Shown here: positions 1 through 8,083 of the stretch, in pieces
Layout of the letters: each line of letters begins with the position of its first letter
How positions within the stretch are numbered: the first letter of the stretch is position 1
Assembly (NCBI RefSeq): GCF_000301075.1
Contig: NZ_JH932293.1
Coordinates: 732,593-796,592, forward strand
Reading direction: 5' to 3'
DNA length: 64,000 nucleotides
Source: Bergeyella zoohelcum ATCC 43767
GTDB taxonomy: Bacteria; Bacteroidota; Bacteroidia; Flavobacteriales; Weeksellaceae
Notes under the pieces: generated by a model
Databases searched by the model: none
Told to the model about the DNA's origin: nothing
The model's input: the letters and a program-made list of their open reading frames with translations, nothing else
Translations under genes and position numbers: made by a program

Positions 1-510
1 TTAGCCGCGATGGGGTGCAGAGACAGAGAAAAAGAAGCACAAGACCAATTACCGCCTATTACCCAAACAGGAGCAAATACGGCGGGGTGTTTGGTGAATG
101 GAAAAGTATTGATTCCTAAATATTTTGTGGGATTATCAGCTCCTTATGCATTTCCTCTAACTGCACATTATTATGGAAATGATGGGTTTGAAATTTATTT
201 AGGAAGAAGACAGCCGATATATGAGAATTTATTTATTTTCATCAAAGGTGATAAAGTAGGGACTTATTTGTTAACAAATAAGTATAATCCTGTATCACCT
301 TCAAATTCATCTACATCTATTCAATATGATAGAGGTAATAAAACTTATCATTCCGATACCAACTCAGGAACGATTACTGTTACAAAGTATAATTACCCTA
401 TTGTTTCTGGGGTGTTTTCTGGGGTATTATATAACAAGGATGATTTTAACGATAAAATAGAAATAAAAGACGGACGATTTGATATTAACTTTAACACTCT
501 AAATAAATAA
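1..510 (+). CDS. Small lipoprotein, 5'-truncated by the window edge
   Basis: The reading frame is already open at base 1 and ends at the TAA at 508-510, so the start lies outside the window. The visible beginning (LAAMGC) matches the lipobox of the complete paralogue at 691-1290, which predicts an outer-membrane or periplasmic lipoprotein. About 117 bp here are nearly identical to the paralogue (through residues LVNGKVLIPK), then the bodies diverge strongly. They converge again at the end on a pattern like SGxFxxxLYNKDxxxDKI followed by GRFDIN. This constant-variable-constant layout suggests a fast-evolving surface family. Function is unknown. The next reading frame is a truncated copy of the T9SS-sorted partner. 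Confidence 0.75.
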   Translation, partial: LAAMGCRDREKEAQDQLPPITQTGANTAGCLVNGKVLIPKYFVGLSAPYAFPLTAHYYGNDGFEIYLGRRQPIYENLFIFIKGDKVGTYLLTNKYNPVSPSNSSTSIQYDRGNKTYHSDTNSGTITVTKYNYPIVSGVFSGVLYNKDDFNDKIEIKDGRFDINFNTLNK

Positions 511-514
511 TTGT

Positions 515-673
515 ATGAAAAAACTCATTATCACATTCGTATGTATTGGAGGTATATTAAACGCCCAAGAGCGTACCTATACCGAAAAGATGGATAGCCT
601 AATGCAATATGTGGATAAAAGCCAAATGACCACACCTATTTTGTATGATGGGGTATTTTCTTTTACCAATTAA
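515..673 (+). pseudogene. Truncated N-terminal remnant of T9SS-sorted partner protein
   Basis: A 52-codon frame starts at ATG 515 with a signal-peptide-like leader (MKKLIITFVCIGGILNA). It then matches the N-terminus of the gene at 1295 almost base for base (ERTYTEKMDSLMQ through PILYDGVFSFTN), and stops at TAA 671-673 just where the intact copy continues with LDKKTP. It is best read as the 5' stub of a duplicated gene whose remainder was lost at a recombination junction. The junction falls 18 bp before the next lipoprotein start. A functional 52-residue peptide cannot be excluded but is unlikely. Confidence 0.7.
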
Positions 674-690
674 TAAATATTTAAACCATT

Positions 691-1290
691 ATGAAAAACC
701 TATTTTTAGCACTTACCATTGGCTTAGCCGCGATGGGGTGCAGAGACAGAGAAAAAGAAGCAGAAGACCAATTACCGCCTATTACCCAAACAGGAGCAAA
801 TACGGCGGGGGGTTTGGTAAATGGAAAAGTATTAATTCCTAAAAATGGTTCTCAAAATTTTGGTGGTCCTCCTGCTTATGGGTTAAAAAGTTTGCAAGGA
901 GATGATTTTTGGCCAAATCAAGATGACTGGAAGGTTATAAAAATAACTAATTATATTAACTCTGATAAAGGTGAGCTGTATATATATATAGACAATATGA
1001 AAAAAGGAAAGGGAGACTATATCATTGGACAATCTGATGGGGAATTTTTTCCTTATGGTCCTAAAAATCCACATATGATATACAGAGTTATAAAAAATAA
1101 TAATCAATTAACTTATTATTCAAGTGATAATTGTGGGATAATCAATTTCACAAAAGCTGATTTAATGTATGGAGTGTCTTTATATTCAGGGACTTTTTTT
1201 GCAACATTATACAATAAAGATAATCCATTAGACAAAATTCAAATCACAGAAGGCAGATTTGATATAAATAATTTAACATTAAACAAATAA
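691..1290 (+). CDS. Small lipoprotein of a tandemly duplicated family
   Basis: The 199-residue product has a short hydrophobic leader (MKNLFLALTIGLAAMGC) ending in a lipobox with Cys16, so export and lipidation are expected. After a conserved segment (DQLPPITQTGANTAGG), the body is unlike that of its upstream paralogue. The C-terminal GRFDINN and a preceding FFATLYNKDNPLDKI are shared. No enzyme motif was recognised. The gene is followed after 4 bp by a secreted-protein gene whose upstream duplicate is also next to a lipoprotein, so the two form a conserved pair, probably cotranscribed. The C-terminal pattern resembles small flavobacterial lipoproteins with a beta-rich domain, but no family name is certain. 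Confidence 0.75.
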   Translation: MKNLFLALTIGLAAMGCRDREKEAEDQLPPITQTGANTAGGLVNGKVLIPKNGSQNFGGPPAYGLKSLQGDDFWPNQDDWKVIKITNYINSDKGELYIYIDNMKKGKGDYIIGQSDGEFFPYGPKNPHMIYRVIKNNNQLTYYSSDNCGIINFTKADLMYGVSLYSGTFFATLYNKDNPLDKIQITEGRFDINNLTLNK

Positions 1291-1294
1291 ACAT

Positions 1295-2225
1295 ATGAGA
1301 ACTTTTTTAATAAAAACCGCAGTCGTTGTACTGTGTATAAGTGGAGGACTGTTACAATCACAAGAGCGTACTTATACCCAAAAGATGGATAGTCTAATGC
1401 AATATGTGGATAAAAGCCAAATGACCACACCTATTTTGTATGATAGGGTATTTTCTTTTACCAACTTGGATAAGAAAACACCTAATAATGTAGATTACAA
1501 TTATTTTATCCAAGCGTGGAGTGAACTACATAGAGCAAGTAATAATCCTAATTTTATTTCTGCGGATGAGTTAAAAGTATTGGCAAAAGAAAGCCAAAAA
1601 AACAATAGAATACAATTAGGGGTGATTCATCTAAAATACAATTATATAGATTATGGTACGCCTCAATCTCCGAAATATGAATTTTGCTAATGGACAAAAA
1701 ATCACCAAAAAAATCTGGGTAGGGAAACCGAAATTGAATATTAATATACATTCTACCCCTACTTATGCTGAAGCCTTTATTGAGAATATAGAAGAACAAG
1801 GAATAAATCCTCATAATATTACTTGGAGAAATAAACAAACGAATCAAATCACAACGGGTATAGATTATATAGCGTTTCAATTTACACCATTAGAAGTAAC
1901 AGCAACTAATGAGTGTGGTAGTAGTACCGTAAATATTAGATTAATCAAAAAATGTCCAGAAGAATATATTATAAACCGTATTGAAGGGGATGCTTACCAA
2001 TTGCATTTTACGGATTTATGTCAATTTGAAAATAGTCGTAATGCTTCTACATTAAACAATAGAAACTCACGTCACACCATCGAACTTGCTAACGCCATGG
2101 GGCAAACCGTTCTTACTACTTCGCAAGATACATTTGATATCAGTCATCTTCCTGCAGAGGCGTACTATGCTCGAGTGATGAAAAATGGACAAGTGGTTCA
2201 TACGCAAGTACTCCGAAAGCAGTAA
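1295..2225 (+). pseudogene. T9SS type A sorted secreted protein, frameshifted
   Basis: Two overlapping frames make one gene. The first (1295-1690) has a signal peptide (MRTFLIKTAVVVLCISGG...) and a conserved domain starting ERTYTQKMDSLMQ. The second (open from about 1626 to 2225, no plausible start of its own) continues with an Ig/PKD-like stretch (KITKKIWVGKPKLN) and a type A T9SS sorting domain (IELANAMGQTV ... YYARVMKNGQV ... RKQ). Dropping one T in the tttt run at 1682-1685 would join the frames as KYEF-ANGQK. An internal deletion at the same place is equally possible. The intact protein would be secreted across the outer membrane by the T9SS and anchored or released. Either a sequencing slip or true decay could explain the frameshift. 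Confidence 0.65.
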
Positions 2226-2255
2226 GTAAAATCGTTTAGAAATCTATAACTACAG

Positions 2256-2293
2256 AAACGCTCCTTAGAATTAAATTTAGGGAGCGTTTTATC
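2256..2293 (+). terminator. Rho-independent terminator
   Basis: Perfect 9-bp stem aaacgctcc / ggagcgttt around a 16-base AT-rich loop, followed by a short T run. It closes the secreted-protein module at 2225. Confidence 0.75.
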
Positions 2294-2309
2294 TACTTAA
2301 TATTTTTCT

Positions 2310-2317
2310 TATTTTCG
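2310..2317 (+). promoter_or_regulatory. Weak TAnnTTTG-like -7 element for the pseudouridine synthase
   Basis: TATTTTCG differs by one base from the TAnnTTTG consensus and lies just downstream of a terminator and 16 bp before the TTG start at 2333. No clear -33 TTG was seen at the expected spacing. Confidence 0.4.
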
Positions 2318-2332
2318 CAAAAATTTACACTA

Positions 2333-3391
2333 TTGGAAACATTGTCTCAAGATGAATTAGAGCCTACCGGTGCTTTAATAAAAGATATGGAAGATGACCA
2401 TCATGATTTATATGAGCATCTTAATATCACTGTGGATAAAAACCAAGAACCGCTGAGGATAGATAAATTTCTTTTGATTTATAGGCAAAATTCGTCTCGA
2501 AATAAGATTTCTCAAACTTGTAGAGCAGGAAATGTAGTGGTCAATGGTACTGCGGTAAAACAAAATTATCGGGTAAAACCAGGGGATCAGATTTCGGTGC
2601 TACTGGCACATCCGCCTAGAGAAAATGAAATTATACCGCAAGATATTCCTCTTACGATAGTCTATGAAGATGATGACCTCATCGTGGTAGATAAACCCGC
2701 TGGGATGGTAGTTCACCCTGGCTTTGGTAATTGGGATGGTACGCTGGTCAATGCTTTGGCGTTTCATTTTCAGAAAAATGGACTGAAAACCGATTTGGAT
2801 AGAGTAGGGCTGGTACATCGTATAGATAAGGATACCTCGGGACTATTGGTGGTTGCAAAGAATGAGTATGCACTCAGCCATCTGGCAAAACAGTTTTACG
2901 ATAGAAAGACCAAGAGAATTTATTGGGCTTTTGTATGGGGGAATATTGCAGATGATGCGGGAACCATCACGGGACACATCGGTAGGCATCTGAAAAATAG
3001 AATGCAGATGGCGGTTTTTCCTGATGGTAGTCATGGGAAACATGCCGTAACCCATTTTCGTGTTTTAGAACGATTTAAGTATATGACTTGGGTAGAGTGT
3101 AAGCTAGAAACGGGAAGAACGCATCAAATCAGAGCACACTTTAAGCACATCGGGCATACCCTGTTTAATGATGAAAGATATGAGGGGCATATCCCACTAA
3201 GAGGCGAAAGATTACCGAAGTATAAACAGTTTATAAAAAATGTTTTCGAGGTTCTTCCTAGGCATGCACTTCATGCACATACCCTTGGTTTCGTGCATCC
3301 TATCACTAAAAAAGAACTCTATTTTGAAAGTCCTATGCCAGAAGATATGGCAGAAGCAATTAAAAAGTGGAGAATTTATTTAAGTTATTAA
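2333..3391 (+). CDS. rluD: RluA/RluD-family 23S rRNA pseudouridine synthase
   Basis: The 352-residue protein has an N-terminal S4 RNA-binding domain (about residues 39-95, PLRIDKFL ... AGNVVVNG) and an RluA-type catalytic domain. The signature HRIDKDTSGLLVVAKN at 162-177 contains the catalytic Asp165. The length fits RluD-type enzymes, which isomerise uridines in 23S rRNA helix 69. Specificity within the RluA family is inferred, because C and D paralogues look alike. The frame begins at TTG 2333. An in-frame ATG at 2387 would remove 18 acidic residues and leave both domains intact, so the start is uncertain. The gene stands alone between a terminator and the porP promoter. Confidence 0.88.
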   Translation: METLSQDELEPTGALIKDMEDDHHDLYEHLNITVDKNQEPLRIDKFLLIYRQNSSRNKISQTCRAGNVVVNGTAVKQNYRVKPGDQISVLLAHPPRENEIIPQDIPLTIVYEDDDLIVVDKPAGMVVHPGFGNWDGTLVNALAFHFQKNGLKTDLDRVGLVHRIDKDTSGLLVVAKNEYALSHLAKQFYDRKTKRIYWAFVWGNIADDAGTITGHIGRHLKNRMQMAVFPDGSHGKHAVTHFRVLERFKYMTWVECKLETGRTHQIRAHFKHIGHTLFNDERYEGHIPLRGERLPKYKQFIKNVFEVLPRHALHAHTLGFVHPITKKELYFESPMPEDMAEAIKKWRIYLSY

Positions 3392-3412
3392 GTCAATATT
3401 AATAAGTTTTAT

Positions 3413-3420
3413 TATATTTG
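3413..3420 (+). promoter_or_regulatory. -7 promoter element (TATATTTG) for porP/sprF
   Basis: Exact TAnnTTTG match 22 bp before ATG 3442. It predicts a transcript start near 3427, which excludes the upstream TTG at 3418 as start codon. Confidence 0.65.
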
Positions 3421-3441
3421 TTCAATCGAAATTCAGATTTT

Positions 3442-4389
3442 ATGAGAAAACTATATACCGTTGTATGTCTCGCACTGATGAGTTTGGGACTAAAAGCTCA
3501 GGAGTCATTGCCGTATTATCAGCAATATTTGCTAGATGGGGAGTTTCTTTTTAACCCCGCACATTACGGTAAAACTGATGATTTTCATGTGAATATAAAT
3601 TATCAGAAACAGTTCGCGAATTTTAGCCAGTCTCCTAATGTGCAGTCTATTGGTATGCACGCTAATGTATATGATAGAGTAGGGGTGGGGATGGCTTTCC
3701 ATCGTGATGCTAACGGTCCTATTAGCTCAGGAGGAGCTACATTGGGGGCTTCCTATTTTATTCCTTTAAGTGATGAGGGAGAGCGTCAAGATCAGTTTTC
3801 ATTCGGTACCAGTGTTACAGGGTATAATAAAACTTTTGACTATGCTAAGCTGAATACAGAACATGGTAATGACCCTCTATTACAAGGGACCAATTCTATG
3901 TTACTCATGTATGCTAATTTTGGGGTAGCGGCCACTTATAGAGGTCTATTTGCAGGGGCTTCCGTAGCGGATATTGCTTTAAGTAATAATCAAGCGATTG
4001 TCAATAATTTAGAGCCTTCTCCTATTAAAATTTTCCTCAACTTGGGCTATGACCTTAAGGTTTCTGAAAATTTCATCATTACTCCATCTGCATGGGCAAA
4101 CTTAAATACCAATTCTAGTTTTATGATAGATGGTAACTTGGTAGGAACATTAAAAACCGATTATAATTCATTCTCATTAGGAGCGAATTTCAGATACATT
4201 CAAAATAAATTTGATAATCAGGCACTGGCCATTTCTCCAGTAGTAAAAGTAAGTCTTGATAGGTTTACCGTAGGAGCTACTTATAATATTGGTTTGTCTG
4301 ATATTCAGACTTACGGAGGAAATAGTTTTATGGTAGGGTTGTCTTATAATTTTGGTAATTTCTTGAACCCTAGAGGATTTAGATATTAG
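3442..4389 (+). CDS. PorP/SprF family type IX secretion membrane protein
   Basis: The 315-residue product has a signal peptide (MRKLYTVVCLALMSLGLKAQ). The hallmark PorP/SprF opening follows (LPYYQQYLLDGEFLFNPAHYGK), and the body is rich in alternating beta strands to a terminal YNFGNFLNPRGFRY, as expected for an outer-membrane barrel. Members of this family assist export or surface attachment of T9SS clients and gliding adhesins, and are often encoded beside the adhesin they serve. Here the neighbours are an rRNA enzyme and hemW, so no client is obvious from context. The nearest T9SS clients lie at 1295 (broken), 20261 and 25183. The family call is confident; the partner is unknown. Confidence 0.88.
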   Translation: MRKLYTVVCLALMSLGLKAQESLPYYQQYLLDGEFLFNPAHYGKTDDFHVNINYQKQFANFSQSPNVQSIGMHANVYDRVGVGMAFHRDANGPISSGGATLGASYFIPLSDEGERQDQFSFGTSVTGYNKTFDYAKLNTEHGNDPLLQGTNSMLLMYANFGVAATYRGLFAGASVADIALSNNQAIVNNLEPSPIKIFLNLGYDLKVSENFIITPSAWANLNTNSSFMIDGNLVGTLKTDYNSFSLGANFRYIQNKFDNQALAISPVVKVSLDRFTVGATYNIGLSDIQTYGGNSFMVGLSYNFGNFLNPRGFRY

Positions 4390-4412
4390 TATTTTTCATA
4401 ACTTTAGATTTT

Positions 4413-4441
4413 GGTCCCAAAATTTTTTGGGACTTTTTTTA
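4413..4441 (+). terminator. Rho-independent terminator ending 2 bp before hemW
   Basis: gtcccaaaa / ttttttgggac hairpin followed by seven T. The T tract ends directly before the hemW ATG at 4444, so the hairpin occupies the space where the hemW leader would lie. Confidence 0.8.
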
Positions 4442-4443
4442 TT

Positions 4444-5568
4444 ATGATTTACTTTCATATTCCGTTTTGTAAACAGAAATGTAGCTATTGTAATTTTCAT
4501 TTTTCCACACAGAAAACACGGATTCCTGAAATGCTCTGGGCGATGAAAAAAGAACTCCAAATGAGAGCGAAAGAACTAGAAAATGAAACTTTAAAAACGC
4601 TCTATTTCGGAGGAGGAACCCCTTCTGTACTCACGGTGGAACAAATCACCGAACTGATTAATGAAGTGCAGAAATATTTCCATTTTAGTCAAGAAATAGA
4701 AATTACGCTGGAAGCGAATCCTGATGACTTGTCTAAGGAATATTTGGAACAGCTTTCATTATCCTCTATTAATAGGCTTTCCATAGGCATTCAGAGTTTT
4801 CACGCATCTGATTTGGAAATGATGAATAGAGCACATACACCTGAACAAGCATTGGAAGCGGTGAAAAATGCAAAATCTTTTGGGTTTGATAATATTGGCA
4901 TAGATCTTATTTATGGTAACCCTACCGCTGATTTTGAGGTGTGGAAAAGGAATTTAGAGACCATCGTAGCACTGGATATTCCACATATTTCTGCTTATGC
5001 ACTAACCATAGAGCCTAGGACGGCATTAGAAAATTGGGTAAAGAGAAAAAAAGTGGCGGCTCCTGATGATGAAATTCAGCAACAGCAATTTGAGTATATG
5101 ATTTCATTTTTAGAAGCACATGGTTATCAGCAATATGAGATTTCTAATTTTGCAAAACCTAATTTCCATTCTAAGCATAATTCTGCCTATTGGCAACACC
5201 TGCCGTACTTAGGGATAGGTCCTTCGGCACATTCTTTTGATGGGAAAAATAAGAGAAGCTGGAATATCGCCAATAATGCTAAATACATCCAAACACTAGA
5301 AAAAGAAATGCTGCCCTCGGAGTCCGAACTGCTGAGTATGGAAGATGCTTACAATGAAAGGATGATGATAGGGCTGAGGACGGCTATGGGGGTGGACATT
5401 GAGCAGATTTATACCTATTTCCCAGAAACTATTGTACGGTATTTTGAGAAGAAAAAAGCAGAGAAAATTCGTTTTGGAGAATTAGTAGAAAGGGAGGGAA
5501 GGCTGTGTATTCCCAAAGAGAAATGGTTTTTTGCAGATGGTATAGCTGCAGATATGTTTTATGCCTAA
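4444..5568 (+). CDS. hemW: Radical SAM protein HemW (heme chaperone family)
   Basis: The 374-residue protein begins MIYFHIPFCKQKCSYCNFHF. The CxxxCxxC cysteines (9, 13, 16) bind the radical SAM [4Fe-4S] cluster. It continues with YFGGGTPSVL (SAM-binding glycine motif), LSIGIQSFHASDLEMMNRAH and the HemW C-terminal domain near YEISNFAKPNFHSKHN. HemW was long annotated as oxygen-independent coproporphyrinogen oxidase but is considered a heme-trafficking protein. ATG 4444 was chosen because the cluster motif sits at the usual distance from it; the frame upstream (from 4411) lies inside a terminator. No promoter is seen between the terminator and the start, so expression may depend on readthrough. 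Confidence 0.9.
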   Translation: MIYFHIPFCKQKCSYCNFHFSTQKTRIPEMLWAMKKELQMRAKELENETLKTLYFGGGTPSVLTVEQITELINEVQKYFHFSQEIEITLEANPDDLSKEYLEQLSLSSINRLSIGIQSFHASDLEMMNRAHTPEQALEAVKNAKSFGFDNIGIDLIYGNPTADFEVWKRNLETIVALDIPHISAYALTIEPRTALENWVKRKKVAAPDDEIQQQQFEYMISFLEAHGYQQYEISNFAKPNFHSKHNSAYWQHLPYLGIGPSAHSFDGKNKRSWNIANNAKYIQTLEKEMLPSESELLSMEDAYNERMMIGLRTAMGVDIEQIYTYFPETIVRYFEKKKAEKIRFGELVEREGRLCIPKEKWFFADGIAADMFYA

Positions 5569-5817
5569 AAAATGAAAAATTTAGAAAAGTATTCTTATGA
5601 GAAAATAAAATGGTAGGATGGATTGTACTATTCGTTTTTCAGTTTTATTTTCAGTTTGGTTTTTTAAACTAGCTTTTTCAGCGTTTTAAGAGCTGAAAGT
5701 TTTTAGAGTTGTTGTAAATCAGTAACTTGTCAATAGGTATTTCCGAAAATGAACAACTTTAGTACGGAAGTAACGAAAAAAATAAAAAAAGCAGGGGAAT
5801 TTTAATGATTTTCATTG

Positions 5818-5825
5818 TACCTTTG
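5818..5825 (+). promoter_or_regulatory. -7 promoter element (TACCTTTG) for murI
   Basis: Exact TAnnTTTG match 26 bp before the TTG start at 5852, at the end of a 283-bp AT-rich spacer. The spacer otherwise holds only a 14-codon frame at 5571-5615 that looks like noise. Confidence 0.55.
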
Positions 5826-5851
5826 GAGTTGGTTTTCAAAACAGCTCTCCT

Positions 5852-6676
5852 TTGAAAAAGAAAAAACAAGATTATAGCCATTTAGAAGCTCATCAGCCAA
5901 TAGGGATTTTTGATTCTGGCGTAGGAGGGCTTACTGTGGCTAAGGAAATTAAACGCCGTCTCCCTAATGAGCGTATCATTTACTTCGGGGATACTAAGCA
6001 TTTGCCTTATGGGGAAAAATCTAAGGAAGCCATCATAGGGTATTGTACTAAAATTGCACAGTTTTTATTAGATAAAAATTGTAAAGCCATCGTGATTGCA
6101 TGTAACTCTGCAACCGCCAATGCACTAAAGGAAGTTATAGCACTGGTAGATGGCAGGGTTCCCGTCATTGATGTGATTCATCCTGTGGCAGAGAAAATCG
6201 CTTTTGAAATTCATACTACGGTAGGTGTTATTGCTACCAAGGCTACGGTAGCTTCGGGAATTTACAGAAAGAGCATCCGAAAGCATAATAAATATATTAA
6301 GGTGGAAGAGCTGGCTACACCGCTTTTAGTTCCTGCGATAGAGGAAGGGCTAAGAAACCATCCTATTACCCATTCTATTATTTATCACTACCTAAGCAAT
6401 AAAAAACTGAAAGATATAGAAACGCTCATTTTGGGCTGTACGCATTATCCATTATTATTAGAAGAGATTAAGCAGTATTATGGCACTCGAGTAAGGATTA
6501 TAGACTCCCCCACCATTGTAGCCAATGAACTGGCACAGGTGCTAGAGAAAAATAATTTGCTCAATAAGGAAATGCCTTATTATCAGTTTTTTGTTTCGGA
6601 TGTTACCAAGAATTTTGAGAAGATTTCAAGGAAGATTTTTGGTAATCAGATTCAGCTGGAATTGCAAGAATTGTAA
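5852..6676 (+). CDS. murI: Glutamate racemase
   Basis: MurI interconverts L- and D-glutamate and supplies D-Glu for peptidoglycan. The 274-residue protein carries the family motifs IGIFDSGVGGLTVAKEI (Asp21), VIACNSATANAL with catalytic Cys84, and LILGCTHYPLLL with the second catalytic Cys196. This is the usual two-cysteine, cofactor-independent mechanism. Translation probably starts at TTG 5852: no ATG occurs before the first conserved motif, and the promoter lies 26 bp upstream. The N-terminal tail KKKKQDYSHLEAHQ is a short extension before the racemase fold. It is monocistronic by position; the next gene has its own promoter. Confidence 0.92.
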   Translation: MKKKKQDYSHLEAHQPIGIFDSGVGGLTVAKEIKRRLPNERIIYFGDTKHLPYGEKSKEAIIGYCTKIAQFLLDKNCKAIVIACNSATANALKEVIALVDGRVPVIDVIHPVAEKIAFEIHTTVGVIATKATVASGIYRKSIRKHNKYIKVEELATPLLVPAIEEGLRNHPITHSIIYHYLSNKKLKDIETLILGCTHYPLLLEEIKQYYGTRVRIIDSPTIVANELAQVLEKNNLLNKEMPYYQFFVSDVTKNFEKISRKIFGNQIQLELQEL

Positions 6677-6700
6677 TCTTATTTTGAATTAAATAATCCT

Positions 6701-6708
6701 TATCTTTG
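6701..6708 (+). promoter_or_regulatory. -7 promoter element (TATCTTTG)
   Basis: Consensus match 25 bp before ATG 6734; a TTG at 6684-6686 may be the -33 element at short spacing. Confidence 0.6.
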
Positions 6709-6733
6709 CAAAAATAGAATCAAACTGTGAAGT

Positions 6734-7300
6734 ATGAACAAGAATTTTAAGTTGGTTTTTACCGCATTACTCATCGCTTTAGGTGTGTATATGATGTTTA
6801 ATAGGATGATTGGCTGGGGGATTGTGATGGTTTTCCTTTCGGCGATTCCGATATTATTGTATTTTAAAAATGAGTATATTTTGTTGGCATTTTGGCAATT
6901 GAGAAAGCAAAATATGCCTGGTGCGGTGCAGTGGCTCAATAAAATTACACAATATCCTACACAGCTTCATAGGTCTCAGTATGGGTATTATCATTATCTG
7001 GTGGGGCTGTCTCAGGCTCAGGAATCCCCTGCAAAGGTAGAACCAATGATGAGAAAAGCTTTGGAATATGGGCTTAATATGAAACAAGATAGAGCCATGG
7101 CAACGCTTAATCTAGCAGCTGTAGCCATTTCAAAAGGAAGAAAACAAGAGGGGCAAAAACTTCTAGAGGAAGCAAAGAGGCTAGACAGTGCGGGGCTAAT
7201 GACAGAGCAGATAAAAATGATGAAAGATCAGCTGAAAATGCCTTCTATGCAAAAGCATATTCATAACCCTCACATGAGGAATAGAGGAAAATATTTTTAA
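6734..7300 (+). CDS. Small membrane protein with two N-terminal helices and a TPR-like tail
   Basis: The 188-residue protein begins with two hydrophobic segments (about residues 8-22 and 26-43), then a soluble helical region. There, paired helices around LNKITQYPTQLHRSQYGYYHYL, MMRKALEYGL and ATLNLAAVAISKGRKQEGQKLLEEA look like tetratricopeptide repeats. The N-terminal hairpin resembles DUF2892-type proteins, and similar proteins are common in flavobacteria, but no function is assigned. The tail ends in basic, Met/His-rich sequence (MQKHIHNPHMRNRGKYF). It has its own promoter and ends at a strong terminator shared with the convergent response regulator gene. Confidence 0.7.
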   Translation: MNKNFKLVFTALLIALGVYMMFNRMIGWGIVMVFLSAIPILLYFKNEYILLAFWQLRKQNMPGAVQWLNKITQYPTQLHRSQYGYYHYLVGLSQAQESPAKVEPMMRKALEYGLNMKQDRAMATLNLAAVAISKGRKQEGQKLLEEAKRLDSAGLMTEQIKMMKDQLKMPSMQKHIHNPHMRNRGKYF

Positions 7301-7303
7301 TAG

Positions 7304-7332
7304 AAACTGCCCTAAAATGGGCAGTTTTTTTA
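7304..7332. terminator. Bidirectional terminator between convergent genes
   Basis: aaactgccc / gggcagttt hairpin with a T run on the plus side. It lies between the ends of the 6734 gene and the minus-strand response regulator. Confidence 0.8.
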
Positions 7333-7348
7333 ATATCGATGATGAGAT

Positions 7349-8035
7349 TTAATTCTTTACCAGCAGTCTAAAGCCTTCTCCGTGTACATTGATGATTTCT
7401 AAACCTTCATCTTCTTTTAGGAGTTTACGAAGTTTAGCAATATACACATCCATACTTCTGGCAGTAAAATAGTTTTCTTTTTTCCAAATTTTTCTCAGTG
7501 CGAGGTCTCTTGGCATAAAATCATTTCTATGCTGGCATAGTAGCTTAAGAAGTTCATTTTCTTTGGGAGAGAGTTTATGTTCTTTATCGCCTACACGGAG
7601 CTGTCTCAGCACGGAATCAAAAAAGATATTGGAGATTTTAAATTGCTCCTGCTCTTCATTTTCCATGGTAGAACTTCTCTGGAGGATGGCTTTTATTTTG
7701 TACAAAAGGAGTTCTGTATCAAAGGGTTTAGTGATATAGTCATCTGCTCCCAGCTGATACCCTTTTAGAATGTCTTCTCTCATATTTCTTGCAGTGAGAA
7801 AGATAATAGGGGTATTTTTATCTATTTTTTTTACATCTTCTGCTAAAGAGAAGCCGTCTTTTTTAGGCATCATTACATCAAAGATGCAGATGTCAAAGTC
7901 ATTTTCTGTAAACTCTTTTAGTCCCTGTTCGCCATCGGTGGCAAGGGTAACTTCAAAGTTATTGATGGTGAGATAATCTTTGAGTACCGCCCCAAAACTT
8001 TGGTCATCTTCTACGAGTAATATTCTATTATTCAT
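7349..8035 (-). CDS. OmpR/PhoB-family response regulator
   Basis: The 228-residue regulator has a receiver domain (1-120) with the acidic pair E9/D10-D11, phosphoacceptor Asp53 (CIFDVMMPKKDG), switch Thr81 and Lys103. A C-terminal winged-helix DNA-binding domain follows (about 130-226; HKLSPKENELLKLL, RKIWKKENYFTARSMDVYIAKLRKLL). It lies 48 bp downstream of the histidine kinase gene on the same strand, so the two form one operon and a cognate pair. The pair resembles the RprX/RprY type of Bacteroidota. The signal sensed is not visible from sequence. Confidence 0.92.
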   Translation of the reverse strand: MNNRILLVEDDQSFGAVLKDYLTINNFEVTLATDGEQGLKEFTENDFDICIFDVMMPKKDGFSLAEDVKKIDKNTPIIFLTARNMREDILKGYQLGADDYITKPFDTELLLYKIKAILQRSSTMENEEQEQFKISNIFFDSVLRQLRVGDKEHKLSPKENELLKLLCQHRNDFMPRDLALRKIWKKENYFTARSMDVYIAKLRKLLKEDEGLEIINVHGEGFRLLVKN

Positions 8036-8083
8036 TTTTTTAATCTTTTTAGTTTTTTTTAATCTTTAGATTTTTTGTATTTG

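Noticed and set aside
2333-2386. Possible separate small gene before the pseudouridine synthase ATG
   Set aside because: It is in frame and continuous with the enzyme, so it is only an alternative start.
5571-5615. 14-codon frame after hemW (MKNLEKYSYEKIKW)
   Set aside because: Too short, no promoter or partner; left as intergenic.
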